Source: Bacteroidales bacterium UBA5326
GTDB taxonomy: Bacteria; Bacteroidota; Bacteroidia; Bacteroidales; UBA932
Direction: 5' to 3'
Assembly (NCBI GenBank): GCA_002408205.1
Contig: DHQY01000007.1
Span: 1-64,000, forward strand
Length of the DNA: 64,000 nucleotides
In this document: in pieces, positions 27,601 through 35,506 of the stretch
How the letters are laid out: the number at the start of each line of letters is the position of its first letter
How positions within the stretch are numbered: position 1 is the first letter of the stretch
Program-made: the position numbers and the translations under genes
Notes under the pieces: generated by a model
Seen by the model: the letters and a program-made list of their open reading frames with translations, nothing else
Told to the model about the DNA's origin: nothing
Database searches by the model: none

Positions 27601-27738
27601 TGCTCCAACAATGGGAACACCGGCAGCATCGATGACTTTTCCGCTTATTGCGCGTGTCTGGGCATAGGATCCTATACCCGCCAGGCATGCGGCAAAGATC
27701 ATTGCGATCTTGACGACATATAACAATTGCTTTGTCAT
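24637..27738 (-). CDS. SusC/RagA-type TonB-dependent outer-membrane transporter
   Basis: 1033-aa TonB-dependent transporter. Signal peptide about 1-26; carboxypeptidase-D regulatory-like domain about 30-112 (ISGKVIDAAGVPIVGASV, DLDGKF); plug about 115-225 with EEVVVVGYGVQRKSDVTGAV and IRVRGYSS; then the 22-strand barrel ending in GINISF. It imports oligosaccharides captured by the neighbouring SusD. It is the first gene of the leftward operon; the upstream 246-base gap holds the regulator-binding repeats. It has no N-terminal STN domain, consistent with control by the adjacent hybrid two-component system rather than by an anti-sigma factor. Confidence 0.96.
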   Translation of the reverse strand: MTKQLLYVVKIAMIFAACLAGIGSYAQTRAISGKVIDAAGVPIVGASVIVVGNDRINTVTDLDGKFVLQVPAQANLNVTFIGYKSQVIAIGNQSVFEITLIEDTAILEEVVVVGYGVQRKSDVTGAVSSVKAEDLNNRSTSDAASALQGKAAGVHILNYSAAPGSGSQIRVRGYSSNSSEGLGPLLIVDGLQVDNIQYLDPNMIESMEVLKDAASAAIYGAQAGNGVVLITTKTGSKEKGRGRVFYNYQNVWNSLGKASEVMNAAQYIDYKIAQGVLTQQRLNDLGYTGTDTNWSDEVFTTSLTKRHTIGVEGGNDRGHFYVALNYVNDDGIVRGDKDVYNRLSAQINADYKIKDWFTVGSNASIEKWKTRSVSQHNEFGSVMMGTLTQDPLTPVYYPTYNDLPQDLKNHYDAGDRILGDENGFYAVSKIVETDSGHPFIQRDKEDVENQGINIRGSLYANLTPIKGLTITSRFGYRINQSYYSRYAAPYYANSMAYRTTYELQANASQGFYYQWENFANYMFSFGKNTFTVMGGMSYIQNNTFAVNATGSGPNILTGYAPNFRYLQYLNNNADTAKSVSGAPGVSANLSYFGRIHWNYADRYNIQVNFRADAFDSSKLPSDARWGYFPSVSAGWVLTNEPFMKSIGKETLSFLKIRGSWGVNGNIAVLSNYPYATTISYNSSYYQYNPGSNVVSYGSSPSGLANPNLKWETSEQYDLGLDARFLNDRLSLGFDYYVKTTKDLLVSVSPVAEVGVSSSTINAGEVMNRGIELELGWKDSKGDFQYSINANMAYLKNEVTFLDPTISRIQGMAPVQSTDLSTQFEVGYPIWYMRGYQYEGVDKATGKPILADLDGSGVIDANDQTMVGCGIPDLTYGLTVNIAWKGIDFTLFGTGTYGNEIFAVSYRGDRPLYNSLEYFHKNAWTESNTNASMPSAISVVSDSKFWGSSATVFDGSYFKIKQIQLGYTLPQKWTQKLFISNLRIYASLDDYFTFSKYPGMDPETASSGRANSLGFDKGSYPTTKKAVIGINISF

Positions 27739-27803
27739 AAATTAGATAATAGGTTAAAATTAAAGTAATGAGGTTAAATAAGTTTCATTTTTAAAGGTAT
27801 TCA

Positions 27804-27904
27804 TCTCCCAAAGAACATAATTTCAAATTGGGTTCATATTGATTTGTTAATCACCCACAGAACGCAAAGTGGGCGAAGAAGTGTTTTTTATCACCCAATA
27901 AGAA
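27804..27904. promoter_or_regulatory. Repeated CCCA boxes, candidate HTCS binding sites
   Basis: The 246-base gap between susC and the regulator gene contains three related direct copies: TCTCCCAAAGAAC (27804-27816), TCACCCACAGAAC (27851-27863) and TCACCCAATAAGAA (27891-27904). Two also have inverted partners: TTGGG at 27828-27832, and GTGGGCGA at 27869-27876, which mirrors TCACCCAC across a 10-base spacer with one mismatch. AraC-type domains of hybrid two-component regulators bind such repeats upstream of susC. The repeats are seen; the binding is inferred. Confidence 0.5.
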
Positions 27905-27948
27905 TCAATATTTAAAGTATTTGGATGATTTCTTAAAAAGAGTATAAG

Positions 27949-27956
27949 TATCTTCG
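27949..27956 (+). promoter_or_regulatory. Possible -7 element for the HTCS gene
   Basis: TATCTTCG matches the Bacteroidota -7 consensus TAnnTTTG at all but one fixed position and lies 28 bases before the HTCS start codon. No well-spaced -33 TTTG accompanies it, so this is tentative. Confidence 0.25.
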
Positions 27957-27984
27957 TAAAATTAAAATTTACGTCATTTCATAT

Positions 27985-30900
27985 ATGAAACAATTCATTC
28001 TGACGGTATGTCTTCTGTTTTCCATATGTATTAAAGCTATTGGTATTGAGCAATATTACTTCAGGCATTACCGGAGTGAAGACGGAATGCCCAACAATAC
28101 TATTACATGCTCCATCCAGGATCACTTTGGATTCCTCTGGTTCGGCACTAAGGATGGAATCTGCCGTTTCAATGGTAAAAATTTCATGGTTCTTGAGGAA
28201 CCAAATCTTAACAGCTGCATTAATGGAATGACGTTTGCCCTATGTGAGGACCATGACGGTATGCTCTGGTGTTGCTCGGCCAACGGAACCGGGTTCTATA
28301 ATCTCTATACCGATGAAGTAACCCGCGTAAAAGAACTGGACGGGCACAGATTTTTTGATATCAATGTAGATAAGGATAACAACGTCTGGTTCGTCGCTTC
28401 CAGTGCTGTCTTCAAATTAGACAGAAAATCAGGTGACTATGTACGCTATGCTGCTGAAAGACATTTCACAGCCCTGCATGCATGTATTGACCGGGACGGT
28501 TGTATCTGGTTCACTACCTATCAGGGAGATATCCGTTGTTATAATCCTGATGCAGATTCTTTTGAAATTTTTCCCGTGACAATCAACGGGAAAAAATCAG
28601 CCGATATGTACCCGATATACATAAAGGCCATAAACGATATGTACCTTTTAATTTCTACCAACAACTATGACCTTATAAAAGTAAATATACATAGCGGAGA
28701 CTGTGAGTATCTTACAAATGTCGGACACAAGATTAATTGCTTATTGCCCAGAACGGAATCTGAGTTCTGGATTGGTACGCTTGACGGGTTGGTTGTATAT
28801 GATGATGATAAAAATGAGGCATCACTTATTGATGATACTGTAAAATATGCGTTGAGTAATACCAATGTTATAAGCATGTTACAAGATAATGAAGGAAATG
28901 TCTGGCTGGGAACGTTCTATGGGGGGCTGAACCTCTGGCATAACAAGAAAAACAGTTTTGGCCAAATCTTCTATACAGGTACCGAAGGAACATTTTACGG
29001 AAAACTTGTTCATGCCATAATTCCTGATAACAATGGCAATATTTGGGTGGGCACCGAAGACGGAAATCTAAACAAATTGATTTTTAGTGAAAAGCGCGTA
29101 ATTTGCTATTCCAACAAAAATGGGTTTCCATCTAACCTCAATATCCACGGTTTGCTTCAGGAAGGCAACAGGCTTTGGATTGCCACTTTCAACAAGGGAC
29201 TCTATTTTTTTGATCTCAACACAGAAAAAATATGCGGTCATGCAGAACTTCCTTCTAATCAATGCGTATGCATCCTCAAAACCCAAGAAAATACCATACT
29301 TATTGGAACTGCGCTCGGATTGTACCGATATGATCGGGCTACAAATAATTTTGTATTTGTGGAAGGTCCGGGTCATCGCTTCATTCACACCCTGTATGAG
29401 GACAGCTTTGGCACGGTTTGGGTTGGGACCTACGGTGCCGGTATCTTCTTCAGTAAAGACGGCCTGAAAAATTTTGATATCATTCAGGCCGGGAATCAGG
29501 GTTATGGCCTTGAATCGAACTATATAACCTGTTTTTTTGAAGACACATCACACCGGTTATGGGTGGCCACCGAAGGCGGAGGATTATGCAGAACGTCTCT
29601 CGAAGACAGTATTTTATTTACGCATATTACCCGAAATAACGGTCTCCCATCCAATATTACCTGTACTATTACTCAGGACCGGAAAGGGTTGTTGTGGGTT
29701 TCCACTACCAAAGGCCTGGCCACAGTTGATCCGCAGACAGGAGTTGTGATTAAAGTCTTTTTGGATAATAATGGTATTGTAGGCAACCAATTTTCCTACG
29801 GATCCTGCTATCAGTTTCCCTCGGGCCAGATTTGCCTGGGTACTACCAATGGTATGATAACTTTTAATCCGGCTTCTCTTAAGGATCACATTACCGCTTC
29901 CCCTCTTTATATCCAGGAGATACATACGGGAATGGACGGGACTCATCATGTGGCAAACACTCCCGGGAAATCTGCTGTTATGTCCGACAAAATCCGTATC
30001 AGGCAAGCCGACGCCGCCTATTTGTCCATAACATATTCGGCGCTGAGCTACTCGCATATAAATGCTCCCAAATACGAATACATTCTCTCGAGCGGAAGAC
30101 GCAAATCTATCCAAACAGTGACTTCTGATAATACGGTTGTTTTTACGGATATGAAACCGGGACGTTACCGCTTTGATGTAAAACTGATTGGCAGCGATTC
30201 ACCGGAATCACATAAAAGCCTTTCTATTGTGGTCGTGCCGCCCTTCTATAAGTCATTATTTGCGTATGTTGTTTATCTTCTATCTCTTGCATCAATTGCC
30301 GGCTATTTTCTAATTCTTACGTTTAAGAAGAAAAAAATTGAAGAGACAAGCAAGCTCGAACAGATGGAAGCTTTAAAACAGAAAGAGATCTACGATGCCA
30401 AAATCAATTTCTTCACGAACATCACTCACGAAATACGCACACCTCTGTCACTTATAAAAATGCCTGTCGAGAAAATAATTAATCAACATGAATATACAGA
30501 GGCATCCAAAGAGGATATTATGACCATTAAATCAAACACCAACAGGCTTTTGGAACTCACAAACCAGCTTCTTGACATAAGGAAAATGGAAAAGAACCAG
30601 ATTACGGTCCACTTCCTTAGGGAAGATATACGCTCTATTGTACAGAAGACATGCGAGTACTTTGCAAAAGCTGCAAAAGAACAACATATATCATATACGG
30701 TCAATATTCCGGATCGGCCGGTCATAATGATGTGCTCTGCGGAAATAGTCAAAAAGATTGTCAGCAACCTGTTGTCAAATGCTGTCAAATACTGTAAGGA
30801 CAGTATAGAATTAACCCTTTCTGTTTCTGAAAGTGATCAGAATGTGGTTATCCGTGTCACCAGCAACGGTGACCTCATTGAAGGTGACCAAAGAGAAAAA

Positions 30901-31920
30901 ATCTTCACTCCGTTTTACCAGATACGGACAGTAACTGCCCAGCTTAAAGGGAGCAGCGGTACAGGATTGGGACTCCCCTACGCCAGAATGCTTGCCAATC
31001 TCCACAAAGGCACCCTGGTTCTTGACTCCGAAGTTAAAGATTACAACTCATTTGTTCTTACACTGCCTCTTGATCAGCCTTCGCTGCTGGACCAGCATAA
31101 TGAAGACCTGGATGCAGCAGGTGAAAAATGCATAGATTGTGATTCGGACAGCAGCAGACATACTATTCTTATTGTTGAAGATGCGGCTGAGATGAGACGC
31201 TACCTTTCCAAAGAGCTTTCATCCGAGTATAATGTATTTTCTGCTTCTAACGGCGAGGAAGGTGTGAACATCATCAGGGAACAGAAGATCGATCTTGTAG
31301 TCAGTGACATTATGATGCCGGTAATGGATGGATGTCAGCTTTGTAACTTCATCAAAAACAATATCGAGTTCAGCCATATTCCTGTTATCCTTCTGACAGC
31401 GGCCGTTGGCGTGGAAACGCGCATTGAAACCCTGGAAGTCGGGGCAGACGGGTATATTGAAAAACCTTTTGCGGTTGAACTTTTAATGGCAAATATCTCG
31501 AATCTTTTCAAAAACAAGGAAATTGCTTACAGGCAGTTCGCGAACTCTCCTCTGACTCATTTCAACAGCGTTTCTTTCAACAATATTGAGAAAGCGTTCA
31601 TGGATAAGTTGCATGCCACCATTATGAAGTATATGGCGGAACAGGACCTGGGTATAGATACACTCACCGCATTACTTGGCACAAGCAAATCCACACTGTA
31701 TCGCAAAATAAAGGCGAATACCGGGTTAAATACCAACGAGTATATTCGCCTGTGCAGATTGAAAAAAGCGGCTGAAATGCTATCGACTCAGGAATACAGG
31801 ATCAACGAAGTGGCCTATCTGGTGGGATTTTCCTCTCCATCCTATTTTACGACCAGTTTCCAGAAGCAGTTTAATATTTCACCTTCGGCTTTTGTGAAGA
31901 ATCTAAAGATAGAAGAATAA
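27985..31920 (+). CDS. Hybrid two-component system sensor/regulator (HTCS)
   Basis: 1311-aa one-protein signalling system. Signal peptide about 1-21; two seven-bladed propellers of two-component regulator repeats (about 25-640; repeated WxGT and WFGTKDGI motifs); Y_Y_Y domain about 670-750; one transmembrane helix about 755-780. In the cytoplasm follow a histidine kinase (phosphoacceptor His815 in NITHEIRTPLS; ATP-binding GTGLGLP near 992-998), a receiver domain (Asp1108 in VVSDIMMP) and a C-terminal AraC-type helix-turn-helix (about 1200-1308). It senses a xylan oligosaccharide in the periplasm and activates the divergent susC operon. Convergent CE1 gene begins 14 bases after its stop. Confidence 0.96.
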   Translation: MKQFILTVCLLFSICIKAIGIEQYYFRHYRSEDGMPNNTITCSIQDHFGFLWFGTKDGICRFNGKNFMVLEEPNLNSCINGMTFALCEDHDGMLWCCSANGTGFYNLYTDEVTRVKELDGHRFFDINVDKDNNVWFVASSAVFKLDRKSGDYVRYAAERHFTALHACIDRDGCIWFTTYQGDIRCYNPDADSFEIFPVTINGKKSADMYPIYIKAINDMYLLISTNNYDLIKVNIHSGDCEYLTNVGHKINCLLPRTESEFWIGTLDGLVVYDDDKNEASLIDDTVKYALSNTNVISMLQDNEGNVWLGTFYGGLNLWHNKKNSFGQIFYTGTEGTFYGKLVHAIIPDNNGNIWVGTEDGNLNKLIFSEKRVICYSNKNGFPSNLNIHGLLQEGNRLWIATFNKGLYFFDLNTEKICGHAELPSNQCVCILKTQENTILIGTALGLYRYDRATNNFVFVEGPGHRFIHTLYEDSFGTVWVGTYGAGIFFSKDGLKNFDIIQAGNQGYGLESNYITCFFEDTSHRLWVATEGGGLCRTSLEDSILFTHITRNNGLPSNITCTITQDRKGLLWVSTTKGLATVDPQTGVVIKVFLDNNGIVGNQFSYGSCYQFPSGQICLGTTNGMITFNPASLKDHITASPLYIQEIHTGMDGTHHVANTPGKSAVMSDKIRIRQADAAYLSITYSALSYSHINAPKYEYILSSGRRKSIQTVTSDNTVVFTDMKPGRYRFDVKLIGSDSPESHKSLSIVVVPPFYKSLFAYVVYLLSLASIAGYFLILTFKKKKIEETSKLEQMEALKQKEIYDAKINFFTNITHEIRTPLSLIKMPVEKIINQHEYTEASKEDIMTIKSNTNRLLELTNQLLDIRKMEKNQITVHFLREDIRSIVQKTCEYFAKAAKEQHISYTVNIPDRPVIMMCSAEIVKKIVSNLLSNAVKYCKDSIELTLSVSESDQNVVIRVTSNGDLIEGDQREKIFTPFYQIRTVTAQLKGSSGTGLGLPYARMLANLHKGTLVLDSEVKDYNSFVLTLPLDQPSLLDQHNEDLDAAGEKCIDCDSDSSRHTILIVEDAAEMRRYLSKELSSEYNVFSASNGEEGVNIIREQKIDLVVSDIMMPVMDGCQLCNFIKNNIEFSHIPVILLTAAVGVETRIETLEVGADGYIEKPFAVELLMANISNLFKNKEIAYRQFANSPLTHFNSVSFNNIEKAFMDKLHATIMKYMAEQDLGIDTLTALLGTSKSTLYRKIKANTGLNTNEYIRLCRLKKAAEMLSTQEYRINEVAYLVGFSSPSYFTTSFQKQFNISPSAFVKNLKIEE

Positions 31921-31934
31921 GACACTCCTTTAAA

Positions 31935-33071
31935 TCATTTGAATAACAATACAGCGAACTGGCCCAGAGAGCGGCGCCAGGTGAGCCATTCGTGTGCAGT
32001 TCCCGGGGACTCATAATAAATGTGGTTTACTCCGTTGCTGTCGAGCATATCGTGAAATGCTTTAACCCCTGCATACATCTGTTCAGATTCAGCGGTGCCG
32101 GTACTTACATACAGAAGCCTCATCTGGTCATTGAGAGATGCCGGATAGTTTTCAGGATATGCAGCCATGCCAGATCCGCTGAAACCACCTACATATGCGA
32201 AAAGATCCTTATGAGAAAGACCTATGCTCCAGCTCTGGAATCCACCCATCGAAAGTCCGGCTATTGCTCTTTTATTGCGTTCGGCAAGGGTTCGGTAGCC
32301 GGCGTCAATCATAGGAATAAGTTCTTGCACAACGACCCATTCAAAAGCCGTAAAATCGAACATGTTACGACTTGTTACTGAATCCTGTGAATTGGCGAGA
32401 GTAGCATACCCTCTGTCCATGACTACAATCATAGGGACGGCCTGTCCCCGGGCAATGAGGTTATCCATAATATTGTCCATCCTGCCCTGGTTTGACCAGC
32501 CTGTTTCATCCTCGCCGCCACCATGCTGAAGGTAAAGCACAGGATAACGTTTATCCGGATCTGAATCATATTCTGCAGGAGTATAAACATAACATATTCT
32601 CCATGTCTGTGTCAGGTCTGACCAATATCGCTGCATTCTCACCTCTCCGTGAGGCACATTATTTTCAAGATAATAGTCGACGCCTGCCTCAGGGATTTCA
32701 ATCCCGCTGGCCATTAGGCCACAGCCATAGAAAAGCCTGCTTGAAGGGTCAGATATTCTGACTCCGTCTACATTTATAAAATAATAGTGAAATCCCGGAA
32801 CCTGAGGATCCGAAGTCACTTCCCATATGCCTTTTTCTACCTGCACCATGGGATATAGTTTGTTGCAGAGGTCAAGTTCCACAGAAAAAGCTTCGGGGGC
32901 AACTACCCGGCAGGTCACACTCAGGTCGGGGTTTATTTTCGGATATTCCTGACCGGGGACGTTGGTTGAGGCACTGAAAGGCTCGGCAATCGTTACGGGT
33001 TTTTTCAGCCCGCAAGAGGAGAATATACTTATAGCCAACAATCCGGCAACAATAATACCTGTGCTTTTCAT
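31935..33071 (-). CDS. CE1 esterase with CBM48-like domain, lipoprotein
   Basis: 378-aa lipoprotein (lipobox SIFSSC). CBM48-like domain about 35-125 (YPKINPDLSVTCRVVAPEA, GFHYYFI), then CE1 with PVLYLQHGGGEDETGW, Ser274 in GLSMGG and the His in TAHEWLTWRR. It belongs to the AHEW clade with the genes at 8961, 10085 and 33087. It sits with its paralogue 33087 beyond the regulator gene, transcribed leftward toward it as a separate two-gene unit. Probable feruloyl or acetyl xylan esterase anchored in a membrane. Confidence 0.87.
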   Translation of the reverse strand: MKSTGIIVAGLLAISIFSSCGLKKPVTIAEPFSASTNVPGQEYPKINPDLSVTCRVVAPEAFSVELDLCNKLYPMVQVEKGIWEVTSDPQVPGFHYYFINVDGVRISDPSSRLFYGCGLMASGIEIPEAGVDYYLENNVPHGEVRMQRYWSDLTQTWRICYVYTPAEYDSDPDKRYPVLYLQHGGGEDETGWSNQGRMDNIMDNLIARGQAVPMIVVMDRGYATLANSQDSVTSRNMFDFTAFEWVVVQELIPMIDAGYRTLAERNKRAIAGLSMGGFQSWSIGLSHKDLFAYVGGFSGSGMAAYPENYPASLNDQMRLLYVSTGTAESEQMYAGVKAFHDMLDSNGVNHIYYESPGTAHEWLTWRRSLGQFAVLLFK

Positions 33072-33086
33072 TTTATTTCTAATGGT

Positions 33087-34223
33087 TTATTTGAAAAGTT
33101 TCTGCGCAAATGTATACAAGCTTCTTCTCCAGGTAAGCCACTCATGTGCTGTCTTTTGTGATACATAGTAAGTGCTTTTGATACCGATACCTGAAAGAAT
33201 GCCGTGCATATCTTTCAAAAGTGTTCCTTCCGCTTCTCCTGTTCCGATAAAAAGAAGCTTGTACTCAGTATTGAATTTTAATGAATCTTTAAAAACACCG
33301 TTATAAGCTTTTACCAGTTTTTCCGGGTCTTTGAAGCCCGGTGTGTCCAGATTGAACTCTCCTATTACAATCATACCGCTGAACCCACCCACGTATGAAA
33401 AAAGATTCGTGTTTCCCAGGCCCAGGTCATAGGCTTGTTTGGCTCCCCAGGAAAGACCGGCAACGGCTCTGCTGCCACGATCATTAATGGTCCGGTAACG
33501 ACTGTCTACAAGAGGAATAACGTCCCGGATCATCATGCTCTCGAATCCCGAGAACGAATCGTCGCTACCCGGAACGACGGCGTACCCGTTATTCATGACA
33601 ATGATCATTGGTTCCGCTTTCCCTTCAGCAATGAGATTGTCAAGAATGATGTCTGCGAATCCCTGATAAATCCAGCCGCTTTCATCTTCCCCGCCACCAT
33701 GTTGCAGGTAGAGGACGGGATAACGTTTATCTGTGTTTTGCTCGTATCCTGCAGGGGTATAAACAAACATCCGCCTGTGTTCCTGACATACACCGGACCA
33801 GAATCTTAAAGAACGTACAGCACCGTGAGGCACGTTTTTCTTAGGCATATACCAATTGCTGTCCCTTTCATCCTCTGCAACCTCTACGGCACTGCAATAA
33901 CGTCCACAGCCGTAAAAAGTATATACAGATGGGTCAGTGAATGAAAGTTCTCCTACTTTAAGGGAATAATAGTGAAAACCTGTGGTCTGAGGGTCGGTCG
34001 TGACCCTCCAGAGGCCGTTCTCATCTTTGGTCATCAGGTAATCCCTGCCGAGCGACAGTACAACTGCATTGGCAGAAGGAGCATAGAATGTAAATGTGAC
34101 TGAATTGTCTTTGTTGATTTTTGGAAAAGTCTTTTCGGATAAATTATACCGGGAAGGAATCTGTGAAAAAGCATAAATAGCTGAAAACAATATCACGAGA
34201 ATAGTACTGAGACTATGTTTCAT
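33087..34223 (-). CDS. CE1 esterase with CBM48-like domain
   Basis: 378 aa from the ATG at 34223, which places a normal signal peptide (MKHSLSTILVILFSAIYAFSQ) at the N-terminus; the frame's earlier opening at 34262 adds only an unlikely leader. CBM48-like domain about 30-120, CE1 about 130-378 with PVLYLQHGGGEDESGW, Ser258 in GLSWGA (the second Gly of the elbow is Ala) and the His in TAHEWLTWRR. First gene of a leftward pair with 31935, with 15 bases between them. The upstream gap is shared with the rightward DUF1573-GH3 unit. Confidence 0.87.
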   Translation of the reverse strand: MKHSLSTILVILFSAIYAFSQIPSRYNLSEKTFPKINKDNSVTFTFYAPSANAVVLSLGRDYLMTKDENGLWRVTTDPQTTGFHYYSLKVGELSFTDPSVYTFYGCGRYCSAVEVAEDERDSNWYMPKKNVPHGAVRSLRFWSGVCQEHRRMFVYTPAGYEQNTDKRYPVLYLQHGGGEDESGWIYQGFADIILDNLIAEGKAEPMIIVMNNGYAVVPGSDDSFSGFESMMIRDVIPLVDSRYRTINDRGSRAVAGLSWGAKQAYDLGLGNTNLFSYVGGFSGMIVIGEFNLDTPGFKDPEKLVKAYNGVFKDSLKFNTEYKLLFIGTGEAEGTLLKDMHGILSGIGIKSTYYVSQKTAHEWLTWRRSLYTFAQKLFK

Positions 34224-34417
34224 TTTACGGGTAATTTGAAATATGATGTAAAAATATGACAATAGATGCCCCTGCCGTTACCCAATTCATCCATTTTATT
34301 ATAGAATCAGTTCATGTATCACACTTTATCTTTAAATTTACCGAAAGGCATTTATCAATTTCGGACCATTTCTTCTGAAAAGAGTTCATCTCATTGCATA
34401 GAGCTAAAATATATACT
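34224..34417. promoter_or_regulatory. Divergent promoter region between CE1 pair and DUF1573-GH3
   Basis: About 194 bases separate two divergent xylan-locus units. TTACCCAATTCA at 34279-34290 resembles the CCCAA-type boxes upstream of susC, so the same regulator may act here. TATCTTTA at 34327-34334 is one base off the TAnnTTTG -7 consensus on the plus strand. No hairpin stands out. Assignment is tentative. Confidence 0.3.
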
Positions 34418-35485
34418 ATGTTTGTTTATGTGTATAAAGCCGTTTATTCCATGCTGGTGTATCTTTTACTCTGTCCTGCACTTTTTGGGCAGAGCGTTTC
34501 TTCTTCGCTCAGGTTCGATACCGAATCCTGGGATTTTGGCCGTATTAAGGAATCCGGTGGTTCTGTATTTCACACATTCAATTTTGTTAATACATCTTCC
34601 AAAACACTACAATTCGGGCGTGTTTCACCCAGTTGTAGCTGCGTGAGTGCTATTTTTACACAAGATTCTTTTGAAAGCCATGAAATGGGAGAAATAATAG
34701 TTAGGTTCAATCCTGCCGGAGCGCTGGGAAAAGTCTCAAGGTATGTGGATCTCTATGCTGCTGATGGTACTCATCTTGTTTCACTCAGTTTGACGGCAGA
34801 TGTAATTTTGGAAAGACAAAACATTGCCCAACCATTTCTTTACAAGATCAGCAATCAGGTTAGTGCAGACAGAGATCAAATTAATATCGGGTACATACCC
34901 CTTGGAGGATGTGCATCTGAAAGTGTTTCCCTTATGAACACATCTTCAAAAACAGTGGAATTGCTCGTAAGGCCGCGTGATCAGTCTTCTTTTCTGACCG
35001 TACACTACCCTGCTGCGATTGCTCCCGGAAAAACAGCACTTGTTGAAATCACTTTTTCAATTCCTGACAGTCCGGATAGCTATGGAGTCAAAAAGAGATT
35101 GATCGATTTTTGGGTAAATGGTGTTCCGTGTTCTTTTGAACTGTCCACATCCTTCATCTGCGTAGATCGTTTTAATGAATTTTCCACTTTATCTCCCGAT
35201 ATGATAGTATCCCCTTCACTGGTTGCGCTGAAGAAAAACCTGATAAATCGTCGCTTTGATGGACATTTTACTATTGAAAACAGAGGCAGCTCAGATCTCC
35301 ACATTCGTGCCGTAGAAACGGACCCGGCAACGAGCGTCAATATTTATCAGGGAGATGTACTTCATCCGGGAGAGAGCAGGAAAGTCAGGGCTAAATCATC
35401 TCTGGACCATTTTGGATTATTCTTAATTACCGACGATCCGTCCCGCCTCCTTAAAGAAATTCGATTCAAATATGAAGACAACTAA
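34418..35485 (+). CDS. DUF1573 domain protein
   Basis: 355 aa from the ATG at 34418; a TTG 24 bases earlier could extend it. An N-terminal signal peptide (YSMLVYLLLCPALFGQ) is followed by a DUF1573 Ig-like domain (about 30-135: FDTESWDFGRIKESGGSVFHTF, with the typical PSCSCV). A second and probably third related beta-sandwich domain follow (SVSLMNTSSKTVELLV, FTIENRGSSDLHIRAV). DUF1573 proteins are secreted Bacteroidota proteins of unclear function. It is 21 bases upstream of GH3 and probably co-transcribed with it, so it may help bind, present or assemble locus components. Confidence 0.75.
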   Translation: MFVYVYKAVYSMLVYLLLCPALFGQSVSSSLRFDTESWDFGRIKESGGSVFHTFNFVNTSSKTLQFGRVSPSCSCVSAIFTQDSFESHEMGEIIVRFNPAGALGKVSRYVDLYAADGTHLVSLSLTADVILERQNIAQPFLYKISNQVSADRDQINIGYIPLGGCASESVSLMNTSSKTVELLVRPRDQSSFLTVHYPAAIAPGKTALVEITFSIPDSPDSYGVKKRLIDFWVNGVPCSFELSTSFICVDRFNEFSTLSPDMIVSPSLVALKKNLINRRFDGHFTIENRGSSDLHIRAVETDPATSVNIYQGDVLHPGESRKVRAKSSLDHFGLFLITDDPSRLLKEIRFKYEDN

Positions 35486-35506
35486 TTTAACTAATACACC
35501 TGATAA

